Source of the DNA: Methylophaga sulfidovorans
GTDB taxonomy: Bacteria; Pseudomonadota; Gammaproteobacteria; Nitrosococcales; Methylophagaceae
DNA length: 64,000 bases
Assembly (NCBI RefSeq): GCF_900114205.1
Contig: NZ_FOSH01000001.1
Coordinates: forward strand, 62,001-126,000
Reading direction: 5' to 3'
A program made the position numbers and the translations under genes. The first letter of the stretch is position 1. Every line of letters starts with the position of its first letter. The notes beneath the pieces were generated by a model, which did no database searches, had not been told where the DNA came from, and saw only the letters and a list, made by a program, of their open reading frames with translations. Positions 8,904 through 19,207 of the stretch are shown here, in pieces.

Positions 8904-10217
8904 TTAACCACCAAGAGATTCCATGCGAATACGCATAATAGAATCCGGTACGGTATCCAATGCTTCAATTTGCGCAATGGCCTGGTCCATATTTTTCTCT
9001 ACCACAGCTTGGGTCAGCATGATAATCGGCACAATGCCTTCATGCTCTTCAGGCTGCTTTTGCAAGATGGCTTCAATATTGATGCCTTCATTGCTTAAAA
9101 TTCGTGTGATATCGGCTAACACACCCGGTTTATCCAAAGTATGAATGCGTAAATAATAAGAGGTCACCACTTCTGACATAGGCAGAATAGGAGTATCTTT
9201 CAACGCATCCGGTTGGAAAGCCAAATGAGGTACACGATTTTCAGGATCGGTGGTCAAAGCACGAACGATATCCACGATATCTGCGACCACTGCTGAAGCT
9301 GTCGCTTCTGAGCCAGCACCTGCACCGTAATACAATGTTGGACCAACAGCATCACCTTTCACCACTACCGCGTTCATCACACCATTTACATTGGCTAATA
9401 AACGACGTTGAGGAATCAATGTTGGATGTACTCTTAACTCAACACCGGCCGTTGTTTTTTTCGCAATACCAAGATGTTTGATGCGATAGCCCAATTCATT
9501 TGCATTAAGCACATCTTCTTGCGCTATACGGCTGATACCTTCGGTGTAGCATTTATCAAACTGCAACGGAATACCAAACGCAATTGAAGCCATAATGGTG
9601 AGTTTATGCGCCGCATCAATACCTTCAATATCAAAGGTAGGATCGGCTTCTGCATAACCCAGCGCCTGTGCTTCTGCTAAGACATCAGCAAAATCACGCC
9701 CTTTTTCCCGCATTTCAGTCAGGATAAAGTTACCCGTGCCATTGATGATGCCCGCTAACCATTCAATACGGTTACCAGCAAGACCTTCACGCATTGCTTT
9801 GATAATCGGAATACCACCAGCAACTGCGGCTTCGAAGGAGATGGTGACGCCTTTCTCCTGAGCAAGCTCAAATAACTCATTACCATGCATGGCAATAAGC
9901 GCTTTGTTGGCTGTCACGACATGTTTGCCGTTTTCGATGGCTTTCATCACCAATTCTTTCGCAACCCCTGTACCGCCAATCAATTCAACAACGATCTGAA
10001 TGTCAGGATCATTAATGATGTCAAAAGCATCATCCGTTAAATTGATAGCAGAAGTGTCACAGCCTTTAGGTTTATCAAGGTCACGATCAGCAGCGCGATA
10101 TATTTCAATATCACGACCTGCACGACGACTGATTTCTCTCGAGTTCCGGGTCAATACGTTGACAGTACCACTACCAACTGTTCCTAAACCCAGAATTCCG
10201 ATTTTTACTGATTGCAC
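8904..10217 (-). CDS. hom: Homoserine dehydrogenase with ACT domain
   Basis: A 437-residue NAD(P)-dependent enzyme reducing aspartate semialdehyde to homoserine. The Rossmann motif is GILGLGTVGSGTVN. The catalytic region has TANKALIAMHG, FEAAVAGGIPIIKAMREGLAGNRI, GIINGTGNFILTEM and GYAEADPTFDIEGIDAAHK. An ACT domain occupies about residues 350-430 (YYLRIHTLDKPGVLADIT), implying feedback control by an amino acid, probably threonine. It is monofunctional: there is no aspartokinase domain. It lies 8 bases after alaC and upstream of thrC. Confidence 0.97.
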   Translation of the reverse strand: MQSVKIGILGLGTVGSGTVNVLTRNSREISRRAGRDIEIYRAADRDLDKPKGCDTSAINLTDDAFDIINDPDIQIVVELIGGTGVAKELVMKAIENGKHVVTANKALIAMHGNELFELAQEKGVTISFEAAVAGGIPIIKAMREGLAGNRIEWLAGIINGTGNFILTEMREKGRDFADVLAEAQALGYAEADPTFDIEGIDAAHKLTIMASIAFGIPLQFDKCYTEGISRIAQEDVLNANELGYRIKHLGIAKKTTAGVELRVHPTLIPQRRLLANVNGVMNAVVVKGDAVGPTLYYGAGAGSEATASAVVADIVDIVRALTTDPENRVPHLAFQPDALKDTPILPMSEVVTSYYLRIHTLDKPGVLADITRILSNEGINIEAILQKQPEEHEGIVPIIMLTQAVVEKNMDQAIAQIEALDTVPDSIMRIRMESLGG

Positions 10218-10225
10218 TCTGCCCC

Positions 10226-11404
10226 CTACGGTTTTCTCATCATGTCACGGATCCCACGGATCGCCTGACGTGTACGATGTTCATTTTCAATCAATCCAAA
10301 GCGCACATAATCATCACCGTATTCACCAAAACCAATACCTGGTGATACAGCGACTTTCGCGTCTTTCAATAATTTTTTACTAAATTCTAATGAGCCAAGC
10401 TCACGATATTTCTCAGGGATCTTCGCCCAGACAAACATGGTGGCTTTTGGTTTTTCTACTTGCCAGCCAATCGCATTCAGTCCATCACATAAAACATCAC
10501 GGCGACTTCTGTATGTTTCCACAATCTCATCAACACAGTCCTGTGGCCCTTCCAGAGCGGTGATAGCCGCGACCTGAATCGGCGTAAACATACCGTAGTC
10601 AAGATAAGACTTCATTCGTGCCAGAGCTGCGACTAATGTCGGATTACCTGACATAAAACCAACTCGCCAGCCTGGCATATTGTAGCTTTTTGACAGTGTA
10701 TAAAACTCAACAGCCACTTCTTTTGCACCTGGTACTTGTAAGATCGATGGTGCTTTGTAGCCATCAAATACAATTTCACCATAAGCCAAATCATGAATTA
10801 CCCAGATTTTATGCTCGCGAGCAAAATCCACTACCCTTTGGAAAAAGTCCAGATCAACACATTGTGTGGTCGGATTACCGGGGAAATTCAGAACCAACAT
10901 TTTGGGTTTAGGCCATGAATCTTTAACCGATTTTTCCAACTCAGCAAAAAAGTCGACATCCGGCGTCAATGGCACATGGCGGATATCCGCGCCTGCGATA
11001 ACAAACCCATAAGGATGAATCGGATATGCCGGGTTTGGCACTAAGACTGCATCGCCAGGACCTACGGTCGCTAACGCTAAATGCGCTAAACCTTCTTTAG
11101 AACCGATGGTAACAATACATTCTGTTTCCGGATCAAGCTCGACATCAAATTTACGTTTGTACCAGCCTGCGCAAGCTTTACGTAACCTTGGAATACCACG
11201 AGAAACCGAATAACGGTGGGTATCTGGCCGCTGCGCCGCCTCGACCAGTTTTTCTACAATATGTGCGGGTGCAGGGCGATCGGGGTTACCCATGCCAAAA
11301 TCAATGATATCCTCACCACGCGCACGTGCTTTTGCTTTCAAATCATTTACAATGTTGAAAACGTAGGGCGGAAGGCGTTTAATTCTTGGAAATTCGTCGT
11401 TCAA
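10226..11404 (-). CDS. alaC: Alanine-type aminotransferase (AlaC family)
   Basis: A 392-residue fold type I PLP aminotransferase. The PLP lysine is in [19 protein letters not shown]. Other landmarks are [26 protein letters not shown] and [16 protein letters not shown]. The sequence resembles AlaC, which transaminates pyruvate/glutamate to alanine, and in many gammaproteobacteria this gene precedes hom. It starts at a TTG with an AGGT site 7 bases upstream; no in-frame ATG fits the conserved N-terminus [13 protein letters not shown]. Exact amino-donor specificity cannot be read from the sequence. Confidence 0.88.
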   Translation of the reverse strand: MNDEFPRIKRLPPYVFNIVNDLKAKARARGEDIIDFGMGNPDRPAPAHIVEKLVEAAQRPDTHRYSVSRGIPRLRKACAGWYKRKFDVELDPETECIVTIGSKEGLAHLALATVGPGDAVLVPNPAYPIHPYGFVIAGADIRHVPLTPDVDFFAELEKSVKDSWPKPKMLVLNFPGNPTTQCVDLDFFQRVVDFAREHKIWVIHDLAYGEIVFDGYKAPSILQVPGAKEVAVEFYTLSKSYNMPGWRVGFMSGNPTLVAALARMKSYLDYGMFTPIQVAAITALEGPQDCVDEIVETYRSRRDVLCDGLNAIGWQVEKPKATMFVWAKIPEKYRELGSLEFSKKLLKDAKVAVSPGIGFGEYGDDYVRFGLIENEHRTRQAIRGIRDMMRKP

Positions 11405-11499
11405 CTGAATACCTGCGATAAGCTAAAAACTGTCGGCAAACTAAGCAAAATAACTGAAATTAATAAACACTTCAAATTCATTTATCAGAAGCGATTACT

Positions 11500-12348
11500 A
11501 TGAGCCAGCAAGACCTATTTTATAACAAAATCCTGAAAGATCTTGAGGACGGTAAACTTCTTCTCCCAACATTGCCAGAAGTGGCTTTGAAGGTAAGAGA
11601 GGTTGTCGATGATCCTGATGCTACTGCAATACAATTGGCAGATATTATTGTAACCGATCCTGCCCTGTCAGCGCGCTTATTAAAAGTCGCAAATAGTCCA
11701 CTTTATCGTGGTCGAGTCCCGATTGAGAGTATCCATATGGCGGTACCAAGACTGGGACTAACTATGGTGCGCAATATCGTTACCAGTCTGATGATGGAGC
11801 AAATGTTTAATGCGACAAATAAACGCCTGGAAAAACGCTTAAAAGTACTCTGGGAGCATAGCACTAAGGTTTCTGCGCAAAGTCAGGTGCTGGCCAGCAA
11901 AATTCCTAAAATGAATACTGATGAAGCAATGCTAGCGGGATTAATCCATTCCATAGGCACCCTTCCTATTCTAATGCAGGCACAAGATGAGCCTGGTTTA
12001 TTGGAAAACCCGCAACGTTTAGATCAGATTATCGATAACCTCTATCCCCGTATTGGCGCAGCAATTCTCCAGAAATGGGAATTTCCACAAAGTTTGGTTG
12101 AAGTTGCCGCAGAACATAAAAACCTGAATCGTAACAGTGGTCCATCCGGTCCTGATTTAGTCGATGTGGTGCAAGTGGCCTATCTGCAAAGCTTGTTTGA
12201 TACTGAAAAAGCGTTGGATCCACTGACATTAAATAAAGTGATTTCTTTTGAGAAAGTAGGCGCAGACACTGGTTTGACTGTGTATGAAATTGATGAGAAT
12301 AGTGAAGAATACCTGGAAGCTTTAGCCTTATTTAATATCAAACCATAA
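11500..12348 (+). CDS. HDOD domain protein
   Basis: A 282-residue HDOD protein. These are catalytically dead relatives of HD-domain phosphohydrolases that act as signalling scaffolds. The segment LPTLPEVALKVREVVDDPDATAIQLADIIVTDPALSARLLKVANSPLY, read across its body, is the classical HDOD N-terminal helix set, followed by IESIHMAVPRLGLTMVRNIVTSL. The later LAGLIHSIGTLPIL keeps the His of the HD motif but not the metal-binding HD pair. No output domain is fused. It is a single gene with its own terminator just downstream. Function in this organism is unknown. Confidence 0.9.
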   Translation: MSQQDLFYNKILKDLEDGKLLLPTLPEVALKVREVVDDPDATAIQLADIIVTDPALSARLLKVANSPLYRGRVPIESIHMAVPRLGLTMVRNIVTSLMMEQMFNATNKRLEKRLKVLWEHSTKVSAQSQVLASKIPKMNTDEAMLAGLIHSIGTLPILMQAQDEPGLLENPQRLDQIIDNLYPRIGAAILQKWEFPQSLVEVAAEHKNLNRNSGPSGPDLVDVVQVAYLQSLFDTEKALDPLTLNKVISFEKVGADTGLTVYEIDENSEEYLEALALFNIKP

Positions 12349-12367
12349 AACTAAAAATAATACATGA

Positions 12368-12389
12368 GGGCAGTGATACTGCCCTTTTT
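12368..12389 (+). terminator. Rho-independent terminator after the HDOD gene
   Basis: GGGCAGT (12368-12374), loop GAT, ACTGCCC (12378-12384), then TTTTT. It lies 20 bases after the HDOD stop. It also shows that the apparent long reading frame of the next gene beginning at 12364 cannot be the true start. Confidence 0.88.
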
Positions 12390-12423
12390 GTTTATTGGAA
12401 ACAAAGAGACAGAATTGTGTAAT

Positions 12424-12954
12424 ATGCATATTCTCCACTTAGAGATTAATTGGTTAAACCGCTATTTATGGCGTCTCGTATTTCTGTCTTTACTTAGTCT
12501 GCTTACCGCCTGTCAGACAAGTCCTCCCAAGTATAGTTATAGTCCGCCACAACCCGTTGCGACACTTGATCAGCAACAAACCCTCAGTCTGCTTTATCGT
12601 CAATATCAACAATGGGCCGGTACCCCATATCGTTTAGGTGGTAATAGCCATTCAGGTTTAGATTGCTCCGCTTTTGTACAGCAAACGTATAAAACACTAT
12701 TTGGCATCCCGATGCCCAGAACAACATCGCAACAAATTCTGCAGGGACACCCGATAAAACGAAGTGAACTCAAATCCGGAGACTTGGTTTTTTTCCGTAA
12801 GGGCAGTCATGTAGGTATTTATCTGGAAGACGATAAGTTTTTGCATGTTTCCACCAAAATAGGCGTCACCATTTCCAGTATGCATAACAGCTACTGGTCA
12901 CGTTATTTTTGGCAAGCAGTACGAGTCAAACCGGTTATCACTATTTCACCGTAG
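12424..12954 (+). CDS. NlpC/P60 family lipoprotein, probable peptidoglycan endopeptidase
   Basis: A 176-residue secreted cysteine peptidase that would cleave peptidoglycan peptide cross-links or stems at the outer membrane. It has a lipoprotein signal with lipobox LTAC and the NlpC/P60 catalytic triad: Cys in GLDCSAFVQQTY, His in GSHVGIYL and a third polar residue (His) in FLHVSTKIGV. It resembles MepS/Spr and NlpC in size. The start at 12424 is chosen because an upstream ATG at 12364 lies before a terminator hairpin; a TTG at 12415 is an alternative. The signal has an unusually long N-region (about 16 residues before the hydrophobic core). Confidence 0.88.
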   Translation: MHILHLEINWLNRYLWRLVFLSLLSLLTACQTSPPKYSYSPPQPVATLDQQQTLSLLYRQYQQWAGTPYRLGGNSHSGLDCSAFVQQTYKTLFGIPMPRTTSQQILQGHPIKRSELKSGDLVFFRKGSHVGIYLEDDKFLHVSTKIGVTISSMHNSYWSRYFWQAVRVKPVITISP

Positions 12955-13037
12955 ACTCATTGCTATCTTGATAAACTCGCGGCAATATGTGCGAGATTCA
13001 TTATTCAGTCATGAATAAACCTAAAGGAGAACACATC

Positions 13038-13472
13038 ATGTTCAAACGCGCTTATATAGCACTAACATGCCTTACTATCTGTTTACCCGTTCATGCTGAA
13101 ACACCAAACCTGCAACCTGGGATCTGGGCTCATACCACCACCACAACCATCGAAGGCCCGATGTCCTTGCAGCCACAAACCAGCACTAATCAGGAATGTC
13201 TGACACAAGCTCAGATTGATAAAGGTGTGAATATGTTGGAAATACCGCAACAGTGTATTGTTCAACAAGTAAAAGTATTACGCGATACTGCTGACTTTGC
13301 TGTTGATTGTGATATTCAGGGTATAAAAAATCACTTTATCGGCCACACCAATTTCCACGGTGATCGTATGGATGGTGAAATGAGCAGTAAAATGGATAGC
13401 CCGATGGGCACCATGGTAATGAAGATGAACTTTACCGCAAAGCGTGTTGGTGCCTGTCCAGCGGCTGAATAA
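13038..13472 (+). CDS. DUF3617 family periplasmic protein
   Basis: A 144-residue exported protein with a signal peptide ending at VHAE and the DUF3617 pattern: LQPGIWAHTTTTTIEGP near the N-terminus, a conserved Cys in NQECLTQAQ, and later Cys residues in CIVQQV, DFAVDCDIQG and ACPAAE that may form disulfides. The start at 13038 is set by a strong site (AAGGAG, 8 bases upstream); a longer reading from 12987 has no such site. Function unknown. Confidence 0.85.
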   Translation: MFKRAYIALTCLTICLPVHAETPNLQPGIWAHTTTTTIEGPMSLQPQTSTNQECLTQAQIDKGVNMLEIPQQCIVQQVKVLRDTADFAVDCDIQGIKNHFIGHTNFHGDRMDGEMSSKMDSPMGTMVMKMNFTAKRVGACPAAE

Positions 13473-13505
13473 AAACTGCTGAAGTTGAACACTAAAAGCA
13501 GAAAC

Positions 13506-13535
13506 AAAAAAGGCGAGTAAAAACTCGCCTTTTTT
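13506..13535. terminator. Bidirectional terminator between DUF3617 gene and lysS
   Basis: AAAAAAGGCGAGT (13506-13518), loop AAAA, ACTCGCCTTTTTT (13523-13535). It serves the DUF3617 gene on the plus strand and lysS on the minus strand. Confidence 0.9.
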
Positions 13536-13565
13536 GTTCGTTAGTATGTATATATTACATTTACA

Positions 13566-15059
13566 TTATTCAGGACGCATATGCGGAAATAACAGTACAT
13601 CACGAATCGATGGCGAATCGGTCAGTAACATGACCAGTCGATCAATACCGATACCTTCACCCGCAGTTGGCGGCATACCGTATTCAAGTGCACGAATATA
13701 ATCAGCATCATAATGCATCGCTTCGTCATCGCCGGCATCTTTTTCTTCTACCTGCGCTTTAAAGCGTTCAGCCTGATCTTCAGCATCGTTAAGCTCGGAG
13801 AAGCCATTGGCAATTTCACGACCACCAACGAAGAATTCAAAACGGTCGGTCACAAATGGATCATTATCACTACGACGGGCTAATGGTGAGACTTCCGTTG
13901 GGTAAGCTGTGATGAATGTCGGATCCATCAAGCGGTGTTCTACCGTTTTCTCAAAGATTTCGATTTGGACTTTACCCAGACCATATGTGTCTTTCAATGG
14001 AATATCTAATGATTTAGCGATATCGCGGGCAGACTCAATATCATCAAGCTGCTCAGCTTTTAATTCTGGATTAAAGTGCAGAATCGATTCTTTGACTGTC
14101 ATCCGTGTAAAGGGTTTAGCAAAATCAATGTCCAGACCCTGATAGTGTACTTGCGTTGATCCCAAAACGTCTTGAGTAACGGTACGCAGCATATCCTCTG
14201 TCAGATCCATTAATTCATGGTAGTCAGCATAGGCCTGGTAAAACTCAACCATGGTAAATTCAGGATTATGACGGGTAGATAAGCCTTCATTACGGAAATT
14301 ACGGTTGATTTCAAATACACGCTCAAAACCACCTACTACCAGACGTTTCAGATAAAGTTCTGGTGCAATCCGTAGGTACAAGCCCATATCTAATGCATTG
14401 TGATGCGTCGTAAATGGACGTGCTGTGGCACCGCCAGGAATCGCTTGCATCATCGGGGTTTCAACCTCCAGATAATCCTTGCTCATCAGGTAACGGCGAA
14501 CACCATCAACAATTTTAGTACGAATACGGAACACATCACGACTAGCTTCGTTCATGATTAAATCAACATAACGTTGACGGTAACGTGTTTCCTGATCGGA
14601 TAATCCGTGGAATTTTTCAGGTAGTGGTCTGAGTGATTTAGTTAATAACTGGATGCTATCAACATGCACCGACAACTCACCTTTCTGAGTACGGAAAAGT
14701 GTGCCTTCAGCACCGATAATATCGCCTAAGTCCCAACTTTTAAATTGTGGATAAACACCTTCCGGTAATTCATCACGCGCGACATACAACTGAATATTGC
14801 CTGACATATCACGAATAGTGGCAAAACTCGCTTTACCCATGACACGCTTAGTCATCATACGGCCGGCGATCTTCACGCGTAATGGATTAGCTTTTAATTT
14901 TTCAGCATCCCATTCTGCATATTCAGCCTGTAATTCGGCGTTCATGACATTGCGGCGGAAGTCATTAGGAAAGGCATTACCCTGCTCTCTTAATTCCGCC
15001 AGTTTTTCACGACGTTGGGCAATTAGTCGGTTTTCGTCCAGTTCTGTTTCATTTGTCAT
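13566..15059 (-). CDS. lysS: Lysyl-tRNA synthetase, class II
   Basis: A 497-residue class II synthetase charging tRNA-Lys. The N-terminal OB-fold anticodon-binding domain includes [23 protein letters not shown]. Class II motif 2 is [25 protein letters not shown], and motif 3 is [21 protein letters not shown]. The start at 15059 ([17 protein letters not shown]) has GGAAA upstream and leaves a 13-base gap after prfB; the longer frame would run into prfB. The prfB-lysS pair is conserved in many gammaproteobacteria. Confidence 0.97.
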   Translation of the reverse strand: MTNETELDENRLIAQRREKLAELREQGNAFPNDFRRNVMNAELQAEYAEWDAEKLKANPLRVKIAGRMMTKRVMGKASFATIRDMSGNIQLYVARDELPEGVYPQFKSWDLGDIIGAEGTLFRTQKGELSVHVDSIQLLTKSLRPLPEKFHGLSDQETRYRQRYVDLIMNEASRDVFRIRTKIVDGVRRYLMSKDYLEVETPMMQAIPGGATARPFTTHHNALDMGLYLRIAPELYLKRLVVGGFERVFEINRNFRNEGLSTRHNPEFTMVEFYQAYADYHELMDLTEDMLRTVTQDVLGSTQVHYQGLDIDFAKPFTRMTVKESILHFNPELKAEQLDDIESARDIAKSLDIPLKDTYGLGKVQIEIFEKTVEHRLMDPTFITAYPTEVSPLARRSDNDPFVTDRFEFFVGGREIANGFSELNDAEDQAERFKAQVEEKDAGDDEAMHYDADYIRALEYGMPPTAGEGIGIDRLVMLLTDSPSIRDVLLFPHMRPE

Positions 15060-15072
15060 TCGGGTTTCCAGC

Positions 15073-16168
15073 TTATAATCCTGATTTGAGTGAGGCTTCA
15101 ATAAATTGGTCCAGATCACCATCTAAGACCGCTTGCGTATTGCCGGTTTCGACTCCTGTACGCAAGTCCTTGATGCGGGACTGATCGAGCACATAAGAAC
15201 GTATCTGACTGCCCCAGCCAATGTCTGACTTCGATTCTTCAGCAGCCTGTTTCACTTCATTTTGTTTCATTAATTCCAGTTCGTACAGCTTCGCCCGTAA
15301 CTGGTTCATTGCACGATCTCTGTTCTGATGCTGCGAACGCTCGGTCTGACATTGCACTACAGTATTGGTAGGTACGTGAGTAATACGAACAGCCGAGTCA
15401 GTGGTATTAACATGCTGACCACCAGCACCACTGGAACGATAGGTATCAGTTCTCAGATCTGCCGGATTGATATCGATTTCAATGGTGTCATCCACTTCCG
15501 GATACACAAAGACTGATGCAAATGAGGTATGACGACGAGCACCAGAATCAAATGGTGACTTGCGAACAAGACGGTGTACACCTGTTTCTGTACGCAGCAT
15601 ACCAAAGGCATATTCACCTTCAAAACGAATCGTCGCACTTTTAATACCTGCCACCTCACCTGCAGAGACTTCCATCAATTCGACTTTATAGTCTTGTGAT
15701 TCACCCCAACGCAGATACATACGCAAAATCATATTTGCCCAGTCCTGAGCTTCGGTACCACCCGAGCCAGATTGAATGTCCAGATAAGCATTATTCTTAT
15801 CCAGCTTACCGGAGAACATGCGTTGAAATTCTAGCTTTTCCAGACCTTTTTCTAATTCATTCAGATCAGACTGGATCGCATCAAACGTGGCCTGATCATT
15901 ATCCTCGACGGCTAATTCGAGTAATTCTTTTGCATCATCCAGCATTTCACGGTGGCCGGATAAAGTGGTGACAATTTTTTCCAAACTTGCACGTTCCTGC
16001 CCTAATTTCTGAGCAGTTTCCGGATCTTCCCAGACACTGGGCGACTCCAATTCACGCGTTACTTCAATTAATCGTTCAGCTTTCTCATCATAGTCAAAGA
16101 TACCCCCTAAGATCGTCACTGCGATCCCGTAGGTCTTTGATTCGCTGCATCGTTGCGCCTAGTTCCAA
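15073..16168 (-). CDS. prfB: Peptide chain release factor 2, with programmed +1 frameshift
   Basis: RF2 terminates translation at UGA and UAA. The product is about 364 residues, made by joining 24 zero-frame codons (16168 to 16097, ending LRGYL) to the +1 frame that continues DYDEKAERL. The in-frame UGA is at 16096-16094, preceded by CTT, with the internal Shine-Dalgarno-like AGGGGG 3 bases before that CTT. This is the classical autoregulatory signal: low RF2 allows frameshifting and more RF2. The start is best taken as TTG at 16168, with AGAGG upstream; the ATG at 16150 is an alternative. Also visible are the GGQ motif in [17 protein letters not shown], which triggers hydrolysis, and the UGA-recognition tripeptide region near [19 protein letters not shown]. 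Confidence 0.95.
16094..16107 (-). promoter_or_regulatory. RF2 recoding site (SD-like AGGGGG, slippery CTT, stop TGA)
   Basis: On the coding strand the order is AGGGGG TAT CTT TGA C, identical in layout to the E. coli prfB site. The stop is TGA followed by C, the weak context that favours frameshifting. Confidence 0.93.
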
Positions 16169-16260
16169 AGGTAACCTCTAGTAAATTTGATTGCACTACC
16201 GGCGAATCCGGCAAACCACATATTGTAGCTGATTTGTCATAAAAGTTGCGTGTCCAACAT

Positions 16261-17055
16261 TTATTGTTTTGGCAGAAAACGTTGTGGATCGACAGGTTTG
16301 CCATTACGGCGAATTTCAAAATGCAATTGATAGCGCTGGGTGCCGGTCCGCCCTAACGTGGCAATTTTTTGCCCGGACTTCACTACTTCACCCTCTTTCA
16401 CTAACAAACGTTCGTTATGGGCGTATGCACTCAAGTAAACATCATTATGCTTTATAATCAATAGGTTACCATATCTTGGCAAACCATTACCACTATAAAC
16501 AACTTTCCCTGAAGCTGCAGCCACTACCGCTTGCCCGGCTTTACCTGAAATATCGATACCTTTACCACCTGAACTACTATTGGAGTATGTCGCGATCACC
16601 AGTCCATCAGTCGGCCAGCGCCATTGCAAGTTCTGGCTGCCAGTATAGCTTGAGCTTGTTGATGTAGTTGCTGGCTTGGAAGTGGTCTTTGCTTGTGTCT
16701 TAGGCTTCGATGTAGATGTAGTCGGCTTGGTCACTACTTTTTGTTTACTCGAGCTTGAACCGGATGCCGCTCTTGTCGTTGACGTAGAGCCTCTGAATTT
16801 TAACTTTTGCCCAACGTATATGGTGTAAGGAGAACGAATGCCATTTATACGCGCCAATTCTTTATAATCCATGCCATAGCGCCAGCTTATAGAATATAAA
16901 GTATCGCCTTTTTTAACGGTATAAGAATAAGGCGTTTTTGCTATTTTTCGCTGATTATTTTCATAGCCATAAGAGCCAACTGGCGCCATAGCCCGGCTGC
17001 CACCACCACATGATGTTAGGGTAAAAATCAGTAGTAATGGCCAAATCCATTGCAT
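16261..17055 (-). CDS. nlpD: NlpD-like lipoprotein, LysM plus degenerate LytM/M23 domain
   Basis: A 264-residue lipoprotein: lipobox LTSC (Cys about 16), a LysM domain at about 43-90 (YTVKKGDTLYSISWRYG, then YTIYVGQKLKF), a Ser/Thr/Lys-rich linker at about 92-140, and an M23/LytM domain at about 150-264. The M23 metal-binding residues are incomplete (GKGIDISG instead of HxGxD; LHFEIR retains one His), as in NlpD and EnvC. Those proteins do not cut peptidoglycan but activate amidases such as AmiC during division. It sits in the surE-pcm-yqaA-nlpD order; the usual next gene, rpoS, is absent here and prfB follows. Confidence 0.92.
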   Translation of the reverse strand: MQWIWPLLLIFTLTSCGGGSRAMAPVGSYGYENNQRKIAKTPYSYTVKKGDTLYSISWRYGMDYKELARINGIRSPYTIYVGQKLKFRGSTSTTRAASGSSSSKQKVVTKPTTSTSKPKTQAKTTSKPATTSTSSSYTGSQNLQWRWPTDGLVIATYSNSSSGGKGIDISGKAGQAVVAAASGKVVYSGNGLPRYGNLLIIKHNDVYLSAYAHNERLLVKEGEVVKSGQKIATLGRTGTQRYQLHFEIRRNGKPVDPQRFLPKQ

Positions 17056-17059
17056 AAAT

Positions 17060-17635
17060 CTATACGAATATAAAATAACCTATCACCAGCGCCAACACCG
17101 TAAACCAGCCGATACGATCAATCCATAAATGAAGTTTTGATTCTAACTCATGACCGCCCCAACGCATTAACCCCGCCACCAGAAAGAAACGCATTCCCCG
17201 CCCAACCAAAGCACCAAATATAAACGGCAATAAGGCCATACTGGCTACGCCGGCCGCAATAGTAAAAATTTTAAATGGAATCGGGGTGAATCCAGCAAGA
17301 AAAATAGCCCAGATTCCCCACTGATGAAACCACTCTGCAGCATGAGTATAGGCATCCATATAACCTAAAGACACCAACCAGGGTTCAACCATATGAAAGG
17401 CAAACATGCCAATGAAATAGCCCAGCAGTCCGCCTAAAACCGACGCTACTGTTGTTAAGCCAGCTAGAAACCAGGCACGTTCTGGTTTGGCTAATGTCAT
17501 CGGTGCCAACATCACATCCGGCGGCACAAGAAAACAGGAAGACTCAGTAAAGCTGACTAAAGCTAACCAATAGGTCGCGTACTTATGTCGGGCCCATATC
17601 ATCACTTGTGCATACAAACCAGAAAATAAGCGCAT
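17060..17635 (-). CDS. YqaA/DedA-like membrane protein
   Basis: A 191-residue inner-membrane protein of the SNARE-associated/DedA superfamily (YqaA subgroup), with four to five hydrophobic segments and the typical SSCFLVPPDVMLAPM and FAGFTPIPFKIFTIAAGVASM motifs, the re-entrant helix signature of the family. Some DedA relatives act as lipid carriers or flippases; the role of YqaA is not settled. It overlaps pcm by one base and precedes nlpD by 4 bases, so it belongs to the surE operon. Confidence 0.87.
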   Translation of the reverse strand: MRLFSGLYAQVMIWARHKYATYWLALVSFTESSCFLVPPDVMLAPMTLAKPERAWFLAGLTTVASVLGGLLGYFIGMFAFHMVEPWLVSLGYMDAYTHAAEWFHQWGIWAIFLAGFTPIPFKIFTIAAGVASMALLPFIFGALVGRGMRFFLVAGLMRWGGHELESKLHLWIDRIGWFTVLALVIGYFIFV

Positions 17636-18294
17636 TAAATCTGACCACTCAATAAAGGAACAAAACTGACAGGATCTAATTCGGTTTCTTCATACCTGTC
17701 ACCCTGACGGTCAATCACACGTAGGGATTGCCCCTGACTTGTTCCAACCGGTATCACCAGACGTCCGCCCGGTGCTAACTGCTTTAATAATTCTAATGGG
17801 ATATGTTCAGGTGCACAGGTCACAATAATGCCGTCATACGGTGCATACCATTCCCACCCCCAGTTACCATCACTGTGTTTGAGTTTTATATTATTGAGTT
17901 TAAGTTGATAAAAACGTTCCCGAGCCTGATTTTGTAAAGGTGAAATTCGCTCAACACTATAGACCCGTTCAACCAGTTTCGATAATACCGCTGTCTGATA
18001 ACCTGAGCCGGTTCCCACTTCCAGAATTTTCTGGCGAGGCCCATCTTCCAGCAAGATTTCAGTCATTTTCGCCACTATATAAGGCTGTGAAATAGTCTGA
18101 CCATGACCAATTGGCAAAGCCGTATCTTCATATGCGCGGCTGGCTAAGGCTTCATCAACAAATAAATGTCTCGGCATTTCACGAATAACAGAAAGTACTT
18201 CATTATTCTTGATTCCACGCTCCTGCAATCGGGCCACCAGTCGATCGCGTGTTCGCTGTGAGGTCATGCCGATGCCTCGATAGTCGGTTTTCAT
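17635..18294 (-). CDS. pcm: Protein-L-isoaspartate O-methyltransferase
   Basis: A 219-residue SAM methyltransferase repairing isoaspartyl residues in aged proteins. The catalytic loop [20 protein letters not shown] contains the conserved Ser in TIS. The SAM motif is [15 protein letters not shown]. Translation may begin at 18294 or at the internal ATG at 18267 ([10 protein letters not shown]), which has GAGG 7 bases upstream. It starts one base after the surE stop, as usual for this operon. Confidence 0.95.
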   Translation of the reverse strand: MKTDYRGIGMTSQRTRDRLVARLQERGIKNNEVLSVIREMPRHLFVDEALASRAYEDTALPIGHGQTISQPYIVAKMTEILLEDGPRQKILEVGTGSGYQTAVLSKLVERVYSVERISPLQNQARERFYQLKLNNIKLKHSDGNWGWEWYAPYDGIIVTCAPEHIPLELLKQLAPGGRLVIPVGTSQGQSLRVIDRQGDRYEETELDPVSFVPLLSGQI

Positions 18295-18295
18295 C

Positions 18296-19042
18296 TCAGA
18301 TATCTTTCAACCAGTTGGCAACGCCATCAATAGCATCGTAGCGTGTTAAATCAATTTGTAGCGGGGTAACAGAAACAGCACCGCGCCGGATAGCATCAAA
18401 GTCAGTTCCAGGACCGGCATCTTCTTCTTCACCAGCAGGACCAATCCAGTACATCAAGCGACCCCGAGGATCGACTTCTTTAATGACGGGTTCGGCCTTG
18501 TGTCGATGACCAAGTCTGGTACTTTCTATACCGGTAATTTCATCAATAGGTAAATCCGGCACATTCACATTCAGAATCGTATCAGCCGGTAAGGCAGATA
18601 ATTTAAGCTGAGCAACAAGTTTCTTTGCTACCCAGGCTGCTGTCTCGTAATGCGTTCCATTATGGGATGTCAGTGAAATAGCAATTGCCGGCAGTCCCAG
18701 AAACCGTCCTTCCATTGCTGCAGCGACAGTACCAGAGTAAAGCACATCATCGCCCAGATTCGCCCCGGCATTAATACCTGACACCACCATGTCCGGTTCA
18801 TCTTCCAGTAATCCTGTAATCGCCAGATGCACACAGTCAGTCGGCGTACCTTCTACTCGGTAAACGCCATCTTCTTGTTGTTCAAGTCTTAGCGGATTTT
18901 CCAGTGTCAGTGAATTACTGGCACCACTTCTGTTTCTATCAGGGGCAACAACGGTTATCTCTCCCAGTTCTGCCATCGCTTTTGCCAGAGTGCGAATGCC
19001 TTTCGACATATACCCGTCATCATTGCTTATCAGGATTTTCAT
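18296..19042 (-). CDS. surE: 5'/3'-nucleotidase SurE
   Basis: A 248-residue survival protein E, a metal-dependent nucleotidase. The N-terminal metal site [15 protein letters not shown] is intact, with the phosphate-loop region [14 protein letters not shown], the dimer/active-site segment [27 protein letters not shown] and NVNVPDLP. It is the first gene of the surE-pcm-yqaA-nlpD group; 165 bases separate it from parC upstream, so it may have its own promoter. Confidence 0.97.
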   Translation of the reverse strand: MKILISNDDGYMSKGIRTLAKAMAELGEITVVAPDRNRSGASNSLTLENPLRLEQQEDGVYRVEGTPTDCVHLAITGLLEDEPDMVVSGINAGANLGDDVLYSGTVAAAMEGRFLGLPAIAISLTSHNGTHYETAAWVAKKLVAQLKLSALPADTILNVNVPDLPIDEITGIESTRLGHRHKAEPVIKEVDPRGRLMYWIGPAGEEEDAGPGTDFDAIRRGAVSVTPLQIDLTRYDAIDGVANWLKDI

Positions 19043-19207
19043 TAGATTGTTTGGTCTTTAAGCTCTTGTTATTTAAGCGCTCATATCTTAACAAGATTGA
19101 GCAGAGATCGTTATAAAATCACGTAAAACAGCCGTATAGCAGAAGAAATACTAACTAAGCCTCAACGCTAGCAGCGTAATATGACATCGTTGTCACGGTA
19201 ATAAAAT

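Noticed and set aside
12364-12423. Longer N-terminus for the NlpC/P60 lipoprotein
   Set aside because: These bases contain the GGGCAGT-GAT-ACTGCCC-TTTTT terminator of the preceding gene.
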